Positions 34,178-42,676 of a DNA stretch of 64,000 nucleotides are shown here, one piece after another. Within the stretch, counting starts at the first letter, position 1; each line of letters starts with the position of its first letter. The notes under the pieces are model-generated. The model ran no database searches and was not told where the DNA came from. It saw nothing but the letters and a program-made list of their open reading frames with translations. The DNA comes from Streptomyces rubiginosohelvolus (GTDB taxonomy: Bacteria > Actinomycetota > Actinomycetes > Streptomycetales > Streptomycetaceae): the NCBI RefSeq assembly GCF_014649875.1, contig NZ_BMTW01000006.1, forward strand, positions 186,001 to 250,000, written 5' to 3'. A program made the position numbers and the translations under genes.

Positions 34178-36592
34178 TCAGGCCAGCCGCACCTTGACCG
34201 TCTGCGTCGCCCCGCTCGTACCGGAAAGGTCACCGAAGACGAGGCGCAGCGACCCGCCCGTGGTCGCCGACGTCACCGTCGCCGGCTTCGACAGGACCGA
34301 GGCGACGGCCCGCTTCCACGTGAGGGTCAGGCTGGTGCGCGCCCGCATGGGGTCGCTCACGCACACCGTCGCCGTCCCGTCGGCGTGCTCGGTCACCATC
34401 ACCGAGCACGGGGCGTCCGCCACCAGCGGCCCGACGCTCCCGCCGAACCAGAAGTTGACCGCCGTCAGCCCGAGTGAGGGGACCGCCACCCCCTGCTGGT
34501 CGTCCGTGTTGGCGAGCACGCGCAGCCAGCCGCTGTCCGCCGCCCGCGCCGCCGTCCGCTGTTCGGACGCGCCGGGCAGGAGCTGGTACGCGTACGTGGC
34601 GTCCGACGGGTCCGTGCCGTGGTCGAACCAGAGGGTGAGGTACTTCCGGGAGACCGGATCCGTGGAGCCCGCCCGGTTGATGTCGCGCCAGCGGCCTGTC
34701 CGGTTCTCCCGCAGCGCCTTCACGCCCGCCCCGCCCGGGAAGACGTAACCGCCGTGCCCGGCCAGGTGCGCCCAGGACGCGCCGGACAGCGTCGCCGACC
34801 AGGGGGCGGTGACCGGTTTCGCCGAACCGTCGACGGTGAACGGGGCGTTGCCCGTCGGCCCCAGGTTCCGGTTGTCGACCGTGGTCTCCACGGCCGCGCC
34901 GTCGCGGCCGTGGATGCCCGCGCCCAGACACACCACCGTGTCGTCCAGGAAGAACCACGACTTCTTCGCCATGAGCGTGCTGGTCAGCCCCTTGAGGTAC
35001 TGGCCCACGGCGGCGCGCCTGGCGTCGGTGACCCCGCCGACCCAGTTCACATCCGGGAGCGCGACGCCCCAGTCACCGCCAGCCCCGTCGGCGAGGACCT
35101 TGCGCGAGACCGTCGTGCCGGGCAGCCGGTACGGGTCGACGGTGGGCCAGAACGCGTCGCTGTACTGGCCGTTGGCGAAGGTGTCGCCCCACCAGTAGAG
35201 CATCCCGTTCCCGGTGTGCCAGCCGCGCAGGTTCTCGCCGTTGCCGGTCTCGTAGAAGGTGATCCGCCGGTCGGCCATGCTGAGCGACGCCGTCCAGCCG
35301 GGACGGCGGTGAGTGGCCCGGGCCATGTCGGGGAAGAGCCGGTGGCCCGCCGGCTCGGCGACCGGGGTGAGGGAGGTGTCGTCCAGGACGCTCTTGATCC
35401 GGGCCAGGGCGGTGAGCCCGAGCGAAGGGTTGTTCAGCGGCGGGCTGTAGTAGTCGCGCTGCGCCCAGCCCTTGACGAGCGCCCGCCACCGGGCGTTCTC
35501 GGCGGCCGACGCACCCCGCCCCAGCAGCACGATCGAGGCCATGATGGGGTGCCCGCGCCGGTGGTCGTCGACCTCGCCCCGGCTGATCGCGCGCCCCGCG
35601 ACGGAGTCCATGACCAGGCCGTTGTAGAGGAACGGGGCCCACGCGTTCTCCACCGCGTCGAACACCACCTGCCGCTTCGGGTCGGTCACCTCCCACGTGG
35701 TCCCCTTCAGCAGCGCGAACAGCAGCCCGAGCCCGCCGAGCATCACCGATCCGTAGCTGCCGGTGTAGGGCACGGTGGTGTGCTGGATGAACGAGCCGTC
35801 GGCGTACAGCCCGTCGCCCTTCGTCACCAGCGGGAAGACGGGGGAGAGGGCATCCCTGGCCAGCGCGATCTTCGCGGCGGTCCCACCGACGACCCCGCGC
35901 AGGGCCAGCACCCGGCAAAGGTCGACCCGGTTCGCCCCCGTGCTGGTCCCGGTGTACGAGGCGACGGCGGAGTCCGGTACGAAATGGTCGACGGCGGCGC
36001 AGTAGCGGGCGAGCCGCTCCGGGGCGATCGCGTCGTACATCAGGACGCACACGTCCAGCAGGGCCTGCGGCGCACCGATCTGCCAGCTGTACCAGTTGCC
36101 GTACCGGGTCTGCCCGTCGTTGTAGACCTGGGTGCTGAGGTGTTCCAGGCCGGTGAGCACGGCGTCGCGCAGAGCGGTGCTCCCGGTCAGCCCGGTGCCC
36201 TGCTGGCGGTATGCCTGGGCCATGGTGTTCAGGCGGATGAAGCTGTCGGCCATCCGCCCCGAGAAGACGTACGACTCGGCGTCCGTGTCCGGGTCCGGAT
36301 CCGCGAAGACGGCGTCGGGCCAGAGCGAGCCGTCCACCGGGGCCATCGTCTCCAGCCACTGCGACGCCTTCGCGCCGAGATCGGCCAGCCGGCTCTTGAA
36401 GGGCTCGGCGGTCGGGCTGAACCCCTCGCCGAGGATCAGCGCGCTCCATGTGGTGCGGAGCGCGCTGTACGGATCGTCCTCGGGCGCGGCGGATGCGGCG
36501 CCGGGCGCGGCGAGCATCAGCGCTCCGCCGCCCGCGGCGGTGAGTGCCGCCGAGGTGGCCAGGAAGGTACGGCGGGACCAGGCAGAAGTCAT
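34178..36592 (-). CDS. Polysaccharide lyase family 8 enzyme, Tat-exported
   Basis: An 804-residue secreted enzyme. The Tat signal is MTSAWSRRTFLATSAALTAA, with cleavage likely after ASA at about residue 35. The alpha/alpha-toroid domain (about 40-390) carries the lyase triad: Asn in YGNWYSWQIGAPQALLD (about 170), His in DGSFIQHTTVPYTGSYG (about 275) and the Tyr nine residues later, with Arg in GRAISRGEVDDHRRG. Beta-sandwich domains fill the rest. PL8 enzymes cleave uronic-acid polysaccharides (hyaluronan, chondroitin, xanthan) by elimination. It is divergent from the DeoR/LacI regulator and probably controlled by it. Confidence 0.93.
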   Translation of the reverse strand: MTSAWSRRTFLATSAALTAAGGGALMLAAPGAASAAPEDDPYSALRTTWSALILGEGFSPTAEPFKSRLADLGAKASQWLETMAPVDGSLWPDAVFADPDPDTDAESYVFSGRMADSFIRLNTMAQAYRQQGTGLTGSTALRDAVLTGLEHLSTQVYNDGQTRYGNWYSWQIGAPQALLDVCVLMYDAIAPERLARYCAAVDHFVPDSAVASYTGTSTGANRVDLCRVLALRGVVGGTAAKIALARDALSPVFPLVTKGDGLYADGSFIQHTTVPYTGSYGSVMLGGLGLLFALLKGTTWEVTDPKRQVVFDAVENAWAPFLYNGLVMDSVAGRAISRGEVDDHRRGHPIMASIVLLGRGASAAENARWRALVKGWAQRDYYSPPLNNPSLGLTALARIKSVLDDTSLTPVAEPAGHRLFPDMARATHRRPGWTASLSMADRRITFYETGNGENLRGWHTGNGMLYWWGDTFANGQYSDAFWPTVDPYRLPGTTVSRKVLADGAGGDWGVALPDVNWVGGVTDARRAAVGQYLKGLTSTLMAKKSWFFLDDTVVCLGAGIHGRDGAAVETTVDNRNLGPTGNAPFTVDGSAKPVTAPWSATLSGASWAHLAGHGGYVFPGGAGVKALRENRTGRWRDINRAGSTDPVSRKYLTLWFDHGTDPSDATYAYQLLPGASEQRTAARAADSGWLRVLANTDDQQGVAVPSLGLTAVNFWFGGSVGPLVADAPCSVMVTEHADGTATVCVSDPMRARTSLTLTWKRAVASVLSKPATVTSATTGGSLRLVFGDLSGTSGATQTVKVRLA

Positions 36593-36740
36593 GGGAGAGC
36601 TCCGGGTCGGTGACGTGTCTCCGGCGGGAACCCGGCGCGCGGTGCATGGGCGGACACTGAACCGACCCCGGGATCCGACTGTTCTGAGCGGGCGGGCACT
36701 TTCTAGCAGCCTCCTGACGACTCGCTCAATGACTTTGGCC

Positions 36741-36760
36741 GAATTGATCGTATCGATCGG
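36741..36760. promoter_or_regulatory. Candidate operator A (polysaccharide lyase side)
   Basis: Read on the minus strand: CCGATCGATACGATCAATTC. It shares GATCGATWCGAT with site C and GATCGAT with site B, and lies about 150 bases before the lyase start, in the divergent region. Predicted from the sequence alone. Confidence 0.4.
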
Positions 36761-36850
36761 TTCTCTGGGCGTGTATGTCACTCCCGAGGGCGAACCGGCG
36801 TGCGGCCGTCGCACGGGGGTAAAACTCCGCTCGGATCGTTTCGAGCGGAT

Positions 36851-36870
36851 GTGATCGATATGGTTGAGAG
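36851..36870. promoter_or_regulatory. Candidate operator B (regulator promoter)
   Basis: GTGATCGATATGGTTGAGAG lies 30 bases before the regulator start and shares GATCGAT-x-x-G-x-TTGA with the other two sites. The nearby CGTTTCGAGC (36836-36845) recurs in the spacer of the SIS-gene promoter (46117-46126). Confidence 0.35.
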
Positions 36871-36899
36871 CTCAGCCGTCTCCGAGCCCAGGGGGATCC

Positions 36900-38024
36900 A
36901 TGCGACTGCACGTCGACCAGCGCCATGAGCGGGTGCTCGAACTCGTCCGCGAGCGCGGCAGCCTGCGCGTCGCCGAACTCGCCGAGGAGCTCGGCATGTC
37001 CGCCGTCACCCTGCGCCGGGACGTCGAGGCGCTGGCGGCCCAGGGTCTGGTGGAGCGGCTGCACGGCGCGGTGGTGTGGCCCTCCGGGCAGTCCCGGCCC
37101 GCCCCGGCCCCCGCACCCTCCGCCGAGGGGCTGGTGGTGGGCATGGTGGTGCCGACCACCGAGTACTACTACGCGGACGTGGTGCGCGGCGCCCGGCAGA
37201 CCGTCGAGGCCGCGGGCGCCCGGCTGACGATCGGGCTCTCCCGCTATCTTCCCGACGAGGACGCCGCCCAGGCCAGGCGGCTGCTGTCCACCGGCGCCGA
37301 CGGGCTGCTGCTCACGCCGAGCTGGGAGCGCGGCTGCCCGGAGCAGGGCGAAGGGCTGTGGACGGTGGAGCAGGACACCCCGGTCGTCCTGGTGGAACGC
37401 TCGGCGCCCCTCGGTCATCCGGCGGCGCGCCTGGACCGGGTGCGTTCGGACCATGCGCACGGGGCCGCCGAAGCGGTGGCGCACCTGGCCGGGCTCGGGC
37501 ACCGGGCGATCGCGCTCGCCGTGCAGGACAGCCCGACCGCCCCCCGGCTCCGGGTCGGCTACCGGGCCGCCGTGGAGGCGCTGGGGCTGACCCCGGTGTC
37601 GCCCTCACCGCTGGACGAGGCTCCGTCGCGGTCGGAGGCCGATCGTTTCGAGCGAACCCTGGAGTACCTGTGCCAGGGCGTGGCGAGCGGTCACGTGACC
37701 GCCGCGATCGTGCACAGCGACGCCGACGCGATCGTCCTCATCCCCCGGCTCCAGGCCAGGGGGGTGCGGGTGCCCGAGGATCTCGCGGTGATCGCGTACG
37801 ACGACGAGGTCGCCTCGCTCGCCGACCTGCCGCTGACCGCGGTGGCCCCCGACAAGCAGGCCGTGGGCGCCGCGGCAGCCCGGCTCCTGCTGGCCCGCCT
37901 GGGCGTCGCCGACCCCGGCGCGACGGACACGACGGGCCCGGGTGCCGGTGCCCGTCGGCATCTGGACATCCTCCCCACCCTCCGGGTCCGGGTCTCCTGC
38001 GGGGCGGCCGCCGCCGCGCCCTGA
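36900..38024 (+). CDS. DeoR/LacI-type hybrid transcriptional regulator
   Basis: A 374-residue repressor with a DeoR-type N-terminal helix-turn-helix (MRLHVDQRHERVLELVRERG, LAEELGMSAVTLRRDVEALA) and a LacI-like periplasmic-binding effector domain from about residue 75 (VVGMVVPTTEYYYADVVRGA, VRVPEDLAVIAYDDEVASLA). DNA-binding and sugar sensing are thus from different families in one chain, as in several actinobacterial regulators. AGGGGG precedes the ATG. It should repress the lyase, itself and the importer; the ligand is unknown. Confidence 0.92.
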   Translation: MRLHVDQRHERVLELVRERGSLRVAELAEELGMSAVTLRRDVEALAAQGLVERLHGAVVWPSGQSRPAPAPAPSAEGLVVGMVVPTTEYYYADVVRGARQTVEAAGARLTIGLSRYLPDEDAAQARRLLSTGADGLLLTPSWERGCPEQGEGLWTVEQDTPVVLVERSAPLGHPAARLDRVRSDHAHGAAEAVAHLAGLGHRAIALAVQDSPTAPRLRVGYRAAVEALGLTPVSPSPLDEAPSRSEADRFERTLEYLCQGVASGHVTAAIVHSDADAIVLIPRLQARGVRVPEDLAVIAYDDEVASLADLPLTAVAPDKQAVGAAAARLLLARLGVADPGATDTTGPGAGARRHLDILPTLRVRVSCGAAAAAP

Positions 38025-38056
38025 CGCCGGCGGCGACGCAAGAAGCACCGCACGAC

Positions 38057-38095
38057 GAGCCGTGCCCGGGCCAACAGGCCCTGCGGGCACGGCTC
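38057..38095 (+). terminator. 12-bp hairpin after the regulator gene
   Basis: Arms 38057-38068 and 38084-38095 pair perfectly, with a smaller GGCC-GGCC stem in the loop, followed by TTCGCGTTT. A good intrinsic terminator separating the regulator from the importer operon. Confidence 0.75.
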
Positions 38096-38145
38096 TTCGC
38101 GTTTCCGAGGCTCGACGGTCGTCACCGGCGCGACCCCGACCCGTT

Positions 38146-38168
38146 GGTGATCGATTCGATTGAATTGG
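38146..38168. promoter_or_regulatory. Candidate operator C (importer promoter)
   Basis: GATCGATTCGATTGAATT matches operator A (minus strand) at 15 of 18 positions and lies 10 bases before the -35 box of the importer promoter, where a repressor would block polymerase. Confidence 0.45.
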
Positions 38169-38178
38169 TCATTTGCTC

Positions 38179-38208
38179 TTGACGACGATCGGTTCTGCGC
38201 AAAATGAT
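38179..38208 (+). promoter_or_regulatory. Promoter of the sugar importer operon
   Basis: TTGACG (38179-38184), an 18-base spacer, and AATGAT (38203-38208), about 50 bases before the lipoprotein start. The -35 matches the Streptomyces housekeeping consensus; the -10 is weaker. Confidence 0.5.
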
Positions 38209-38260
38209 GTGTGCCGTTCACCTCATCTCCCGCAGTTCGAGGTCCCGTAGGAGCCGGCCC

Positions 38261-39565
38261 ATGCCCTGTATCGCCCGCACGTCCCGCCTCGCCCTCGCGG
38301 CGTCCGCCGCCTCACTCGCCCTGCTCGCCACCGCCTGCGGCGGCTCGGGCTCGGACGCCTCGGGCCCCGGCGACGGCAAGCCCGTCACCCTCACCTTCTG
38401 GTCGGCCACCGCGGGCGCCAAGGAGACCGCCGACGCCTTCAACAAGACGCACACCGACATCAAGGTGAAGTTCTCCATGGTCCCCGCGGGCCCCGAGGGC
38501 GTCACCAAACTGTCCAACGCGGTCAAGGGCGGCAACGCCCCCGACGTGGCCACGATGGACTACTCCGCCCTGCCCGAGTACGCGAGCGAGGGCAACCTGG
38601 AGGACCTCACCCCCAGCTCCGGCGACCTGGTGAAGAAGGAGTTCCCCGAGGCCGTCCAGTCCCTGGTCAACCTCGGCGGGTCCACCTGGGCGGTCCCCTT
38701 CGACGTCACACCGATCCAGCTCTTCTACCGCAAGGACCTCTTCAAGAAGCACGGCGTCGATGTGCCGACGACCTGGGCCGAATACCGTACGGCCGCCGAG
38801 AAGATCCACACCGGCGACCCCGACGTCACCATCACCAACTTCGGCGGCGGCGACCCCGCCCTGCTCTCCGGCCTCGCCTGGCAGGCCGGCGCCCGGTGGT
38901 ACGGCACCAACGGCGACGCCTGGAAGGTGAACATCGACGACCCGGCCTCCCGCAAGGTCGCCGCCTACTGGGACGACCTCCTCGCCGAAGGACTCGCCTC
39001 CAAGACCCCGCTCTGGGGCGAGGGCGAGAACAAGGAGCGCGCCACCGGCAAGGTCGCCACCATCATCGGCGCCGCCTGGAGCGCCGGGAACTTCCCCGTC
39101 AGCTACCCCGACGCGAAGGGCAAGTGGGGCATAGCGCCCCTGCCCACCTGGGACGGCAAGGCGAGCACCGGCATGTACGGCGGAACCTCCTACATCGTGC
39201 CCAAGGGCAGCGAACACACCGAGGCCGCCGCCGAGTTCATCAAGTGGGTCACGACCGACCCGGCGGCCATGACCGCCCGCCTCAGCTCCCTCAAGGCCCC
39301 CAGCAGCGCCCTGCCCGCCAACGAGGGCATGCGCGCCGCGGCGGCGAAGGAGTTCGACAACTCCTACTTCGGGGACCAGGACGTCTACGCCGTGGCCGGT
39401 CAGGCAGCCGACACCATCGTGCCCGGCTGGACCTGGGGCCCGGTCCAGCAGCAGGTCACCTCGGTGCAGATGGCCGCGGGCGGAGACCACACGAAGATGC
39501 TGAGCTCCGGTCAGGCGAAGGGCGAGACCGCGGTGACCGACCGCGGTCTGAAGCTCGACAAGTAG
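38261..39565 (+). CDS. Carbohydrate ABC transporter substrate-binding lipoprotein
   Basis: A 434-residue extracellular solute-binding protein of the CUT1/MalE type. The signal peptide MPCIARTSRLALAASAASLA ends in the lipobox LLATAC, so the mature protein is lipid-anchored. The fold shows TLTFWSATAGAKETADAFNK, WAVPFDVTPIQLFYRKDLF and GTSYIVPKGSEHTEAAAEFI. GGAG lies 7 bases before the ATG at 38261. It delivers sugar, probably oligosaccharide released by the adjacent lyase, to the two permeases; no ATPase gene is present, as in Streptomyces systems energised by MsiK. Ligand unknown. Confidence 0.93.
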   Translation: MPCIARTSRLALAASAASLALLATACGGSGSDASGPGDGKPVTLTFWSATAGAKETADAFNKTHTDIKVKFSMVPAGPEGVTKLSNAVKGGNAPDVATMDYSALPEYASEGNLEDLTPSSGDLVKKEFPEAVQSLVNLGGSTWAVPFDVTPIQLFYRKDLFKKHGVDVPTTWAEYRTAAEKIHTGDPDVTITNFGGGDPALLSGLAWQAGARWYGTNGDAWKVNIDDPASRKVAAYWDDLLAEGLASKTPLWGEGENKERATGKVATIIGAAWSAGNFPVSYPDAKGKWGIAPLPTWDGKASTGMYGGTSYIVPKGSEHTEAAAEFIKWVTTDPAAMTARLSSLKAPSSALPANEGMRAAAAKEFDNSYFGDQDVYAVAGQAADTIVPGWTWGPVQQQVTSVQMAAGGDHTKMLSSGQAKGETAVTDRGLKLDK

Positions 39566-39591
39566 GGCCTGGCGAAAGGCCCTGATTCCTC

Positions 39592-39624
39592 GGCTGCCCG
39601 GCACTCTCGCCGTGCCGGGCAGCC
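39592..39624 (+). terminator. 12-bp hairpin between lipoprotein and permease genes
   Basis: Arms 39592-39603 and 39613-39624 form a perfect stem in the 96-base gap. Such an intra-operon hairpin would limit readthrough or protect the upstream message, so that binding protein is made in excess over permeases. Confidence 0.65.
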
Positions 39625-39661
39625 CCACCCCGACCGTCCCCACCCGCCGAAGGAGCACCAG

Positions 39662-40663
39662 GTGGCAGCCCCACTCGCCCGGCCGGCCAAGACCCCGGCA
39701 CCCCCGGCCGTGCCGCCGCCCGCCGGATCCGCCGGACCGGCCGGACCAGGAAGGCCCGGTGCCCCGGGCGGCCCCGGCACACGCCGCGGACAGCGCCGGG
39801 CCGTCGCCCTGTTCACCGTCCCGTTCTTCGCCCTCTTCGCCGCCGTCACCGTCCTGCCGATGATCTACGCGGCCTGGATGAGCCTCTACCGGGAGGAGTC
39901 CTCCGGCCTGGGATTCGGCGGAACCGAGCGCGTCTTCGCCGGGTTCGGCAACTTCACCGAAGCCCTCGGCAACGAAGCGTTCCTCCGCTCCTTCGGGAAC
40001 ATCGCCCTCTACTGCGCCCTCTACATCCCCGCGATGGTCGGCGGTGCGCTCATCCTGGCCCTGCTCGTCGACTCGGCCATGGCCCGGGCCAGGCGCTTCT
40101 TCCAGATCGCCTACTTCCTGCCGCACGCGGTGCCCGGCCTGATCGCCTCACTGATCTGGCTCTACCTCTACACACCCGGCCTCAGCCCCGTCACCGACGC
40201 CCTCGACGCGTTCGGCGCGAGCTGGAACTTCTTCGGCGAGGACGAGGCGATCTTCTCCGTCGTCAACATCTCCGCCTGGCAGTGGACCGGGTACAACATG
40301 ATCATCTTCTACGCGGGTCTCCAGGCCGTTCCCCGCGAGGTCCTGGAAGCCGCGACCGTCGACGGAGCCGGCGCCCTGCGCACCGCCCTCCAGGTCAAGA
40401 TCCCCATGATCCGGCCGACCGTCGTGCTGACCCTGCTGTTCACCTGCGTCGGCGCCATCCAGCTCTTCGACGCCCCCAAACTCGTCCAACTCCGCGCCAA
40501 CACCATGGGCGAGGACTGGTCGCCGACCATGTTCATCTACACCGTGGCCTTCAAGGGCCACGACTACGGCCTGGCCGCCGCGAGCTCCCTCCTGCTCGCC
40601 CTCGTCGCCGGCCTGCTGTCCTTCGTCGTCACCAAGCTCGGCAACCGGTGGAAGGCCTCATGA
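39662..40663 (+). CDS. Carbohydrate ABC transporter permease (MalF-like)
   Basis: A 333-residue permease from a GTG start. The first about 45 residues are a Pro/Gly/Ala-rich cytoplasmic extension, followed by six membrane helices (ALFTVPFFALFAAVTVLPM is the first). The EAA loop that docks the ATPase is EVLEAATVDGAGALRTALQV. It overlaps the second permease gene (ATGA), so the two subunits are translated together. Confidence 0.92.
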   Translation: MAAPLARPAKTPAPPAVPPPAGSAGPAGPGRPGAPGGPGTRRGQRRAVALFTVPFFALFAAVTVLPMIYAAWMSLYREESSGLGFGGTERVFAGFGNFTEALGNEAFLRSFGNIALYCALYIPAMVGGALILALLVDSAMARARRFFQIAYFLPHAVPGLIASLIWLYLYTPGLSPVTDALDAFGASWNFFGEDEAIFSVVNISAWQWTGYNMIIFYAGLQAVPREVLEAATVDGAGALRTALQVKIPMIRPTVVLTLLFTCVGAIQLFDAPKLVQLRANTMGEDWSPTMFIYTVAFKGHDYGLAAASSLLLALVAGLLSFVVTKLGNRWKAS

Positions 40664-41598
40664 GCACCCAGACAGCCCACCGCGAGGCACCGGCCGCCGT
40701 CACCCGGCGCGACAGGACCGGACGCCGCACCGCACCACGCCCGCCCGCACGCCGGAACCGCACCGGAGGCCTCACCTCCCGGGTGGCGGTGAACGCCGTG
40801 CTCGCCGTCGTCGCCGTCTACACGCTGATGCCGCTGACCTGGCTCCTCATCGCCTCCACCAAGAGCTACCGGGACCTGTTCGCCACCAATCCGTTCAGCC
40901 TCGGCGACTTCGCGTTCCTGTCGAACCTGAACGCCCTGCTGGAATACAACGACGGCGTCTTCGTCCGCTGGATGCTCAACAGCCTCCTCTACACCGTCGT
41001 CGCCTCCCTGCTCTCCACCCTCATCTCCGTCGCCTGCGGCTACGCCTTCGACAAGTACGCCTTCCGCGGCCGGGAGAAGTGGTTCGGGGTCGTCCTCGTC
41101 GGCGTCCTCATCCCCTCGACCGTCGTCCAGCTCCCGCTGTACCTGATGGCCTCCGAACTGGGCCTCGTCAACACCTACTGGGCCGTCCTGATCCCCAGCC
41201 TCGTCAACCCCTTCGGCGTCTACCTGGCCCGCGTCTTCTCCGAGGGGTACGTGCCGGGCGAGGTCCTCGAAGCCGCCCGCGTCGACGGAGCCGGCGAGGT
41301 GCGGACCTTCGTCAAGGTCGCCCTGCCGATGCTCGCGCCCGGCTTCGTGACCATCTTCCTGTTCTCCTTCACCGCGAGCTGGAACAACTTCTACGGCGCG
41401 CTCATGATGCTCAACGACGACCGGCTCTACCCGGTCAACCTGGGCCTGTTCATGTGGAACCAGAACGTCTACCAGCAGCCGGAGCTCTACCCGCTGGTCA
41501 TCATCGGCTCCCTCGTCGCCGTCGTCCCCCTGATCGTCGCCTTCCTCTGCCTCCAGCGCTTCTGGCGCTCGGGCCTCACCGCAGGAGCCGTCAAGTGA
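40660..41598 (+). CDS. Carbohydrate ABC transporter permease (MalG-like)
   Basis: A 312-residue permease starting MSTQTAHREAPAAVTRRDRT, with a basic 45-residue tail before six membrane helices (VNAVLAVVAVYTLMPLTWLL first). EAA loop: EVLEAARVDGAGEVRTFVKV. The C-terminal portion includes the usual FLFSFTASWNNFYGALMMLN. The stop overlaps the next gene (GTGA), continuing translational coupling into the dehydrogenase. Confidence 0.93.
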   Translation: MSTQTAHREAPAAVTRRDRTGRRTAPRPPARRNRTGGLTSRVAVNAVLAVVAVYTLMPLTWLLIASTKSYRDLFATNPFSLGDFAFLSNLNALLEYNDGVFVRWMLNSLLYTVVASLLSTLISVACGYAFDKYAFRGREKWFGVVLVGVLIPSTVVQLPLYLMASELGLVNTYWAVLIPSLVNPFGVYLARVFSEGYVPGEVLEAARVDGAGEVRTFVKVALPMLAPGFVTIFLFSFTASWNNFYGALMMLNDDRLYPVNLGLFMWNQNVYQQPELYPLVIIGSLVAVVPLIVAFLCLQRFWRSGLTAGAVK

Positions 41599-42632
41599 GC
41601 CACCCCGCCACGCCCCGGGTGACCCGCCCCCGCACCGTCCTGGCGATGAGCGGCGAGACCCGGGCCGCGATCCTCGCCCCCGAAGCCCTGGACCGGCTCG
41701 CCCGCGTCGCCGACCTCGACCCCCGCCTCCTCGTCACCGACTTCGGCGCCGACGACCCCGCCCAGCGCACCGGACTCCACGAGGCCGAGGTCCTGTTCAC
41801 CGGTTGGGGCTGCCCCCCGCTGGACCCGGCGGCCCTGAGCGCCATGCCCCGGCTGCGCGCCGTCGTCCACGCCGCAGGTTCCGTCAAGCACCACATCACC
41901 CAGGACGTCTGGGACCGGGGCATCGCGGTGAGCACCGCCGCGACGGCCAACGCCTTCCCGGTCGCCGAGTACACGGTCGCCGCGATCCTCTTCGCCAACA
42001 AGCACATCCTGGAGAGCGCCCGCGTCTACCGCGAAGCGCGCTCCCGGGTGAACCTCCTCGAACGGTTCCCCGGCGTCGGCAACTACCGCCGCACCGTCGG
42101 CATCGTGGGCGCCTCCCGCATCGGCCGCCGTGTCGTCGAACTGCTGCGCCCCTACGACCTGCGCGTCCTGGTCCACGACCCGTACCTCGACGAGGCGGAC
42201 GCCCGGACCCTCGGTGTGGAGCGCACCGACCTCGACACCCTGGCGGCCGAGAGCGACGTCGTCACCATCCACGCCCCCGAACTCCCCGGCACCTACCACC
42301 TGTTCGACGCCCCGCGCCTCGCGCTGATGCGGGACGGGGCGACCCTCGTCAACACCGCCCGCGGCTCCCTGGTGGACACCGAAGCGCTGGTGAAGGAAGC
42401 GGCCACCGGACGTCTGAACGCCGTCCTCGACCACACGGAACCGGAAGTCCTGCCCGCCGACTCGCCGCTCTACGACCTGCCGAACGTCCTGCTCACCCCG
42501 CACATCGCCGGCTCCCAGGGCGGCGAACTCCACCGGCTCGCCGACGCCGCCGTCGACGAACTCGAACGGTACGCGCACGGCCTGCCGTTCGCCCACGCGG
42601 TGGACCCCCGCACCCTGCACCAGCAGGCCTGA
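41595..42632 (+). CDS. D-2-hydroxyacid dehydrogenase family protein
   Basis: A 345-residue NAD-dependent dehydrogenase. The NAD-binding domain reads TVGIVGASRIGRRVVELLRP (GxSxxG rather than the usual GxGxxG), and the catalytic Arg-Glu-His are in LVNTARGSLVDTEALVKEA, VLDHTEPEVLPADSPLYDL and NVLLTPHIAGSQGGEL. Substrates in the family are 2-oxo/2-hydroxy acids or phosphoglycerate. Position inside a sugar operon suggests reduction or oxidation of a sugar-acid fragment, perhaps derived from the uronate product of the lyase. GTG start overlaps the permease stop. Confidence 0.88.
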   Translation: MSHPATPRVTRPRTVLAMSGETRAAILAPEALDRLARVADLDPRLLVTDFGADDPAQRTGLHEAEVLFTGWGCPPLDPAALSAMPRLRAVVHAAGSVKHHITQDVWDRGIAVSTAATANAFPVAEYTVAAILFANKHILESARVYREARSRVNLLERFPGVGNYRRTVGIVGASRIGRRVVELLRPYDLRVLVHDPYLDEADARTLGVERTDLDTLAAESDVVTIHAPELPGTYHLFDAPRLALMRDGATLVNTARGSLVDTEALVKEAATGRLNAVLDHTEPEVLPADSPLYDLPNVLLTPHIAGSQGGELHRLADAAVDELERYAHGLPFAHAVDPRTLHQQA

Positions 42633-42676
42633 ACCCGTCCCCGTACCCACCCCCGTACCTCTCCGGGAGACCCGCC

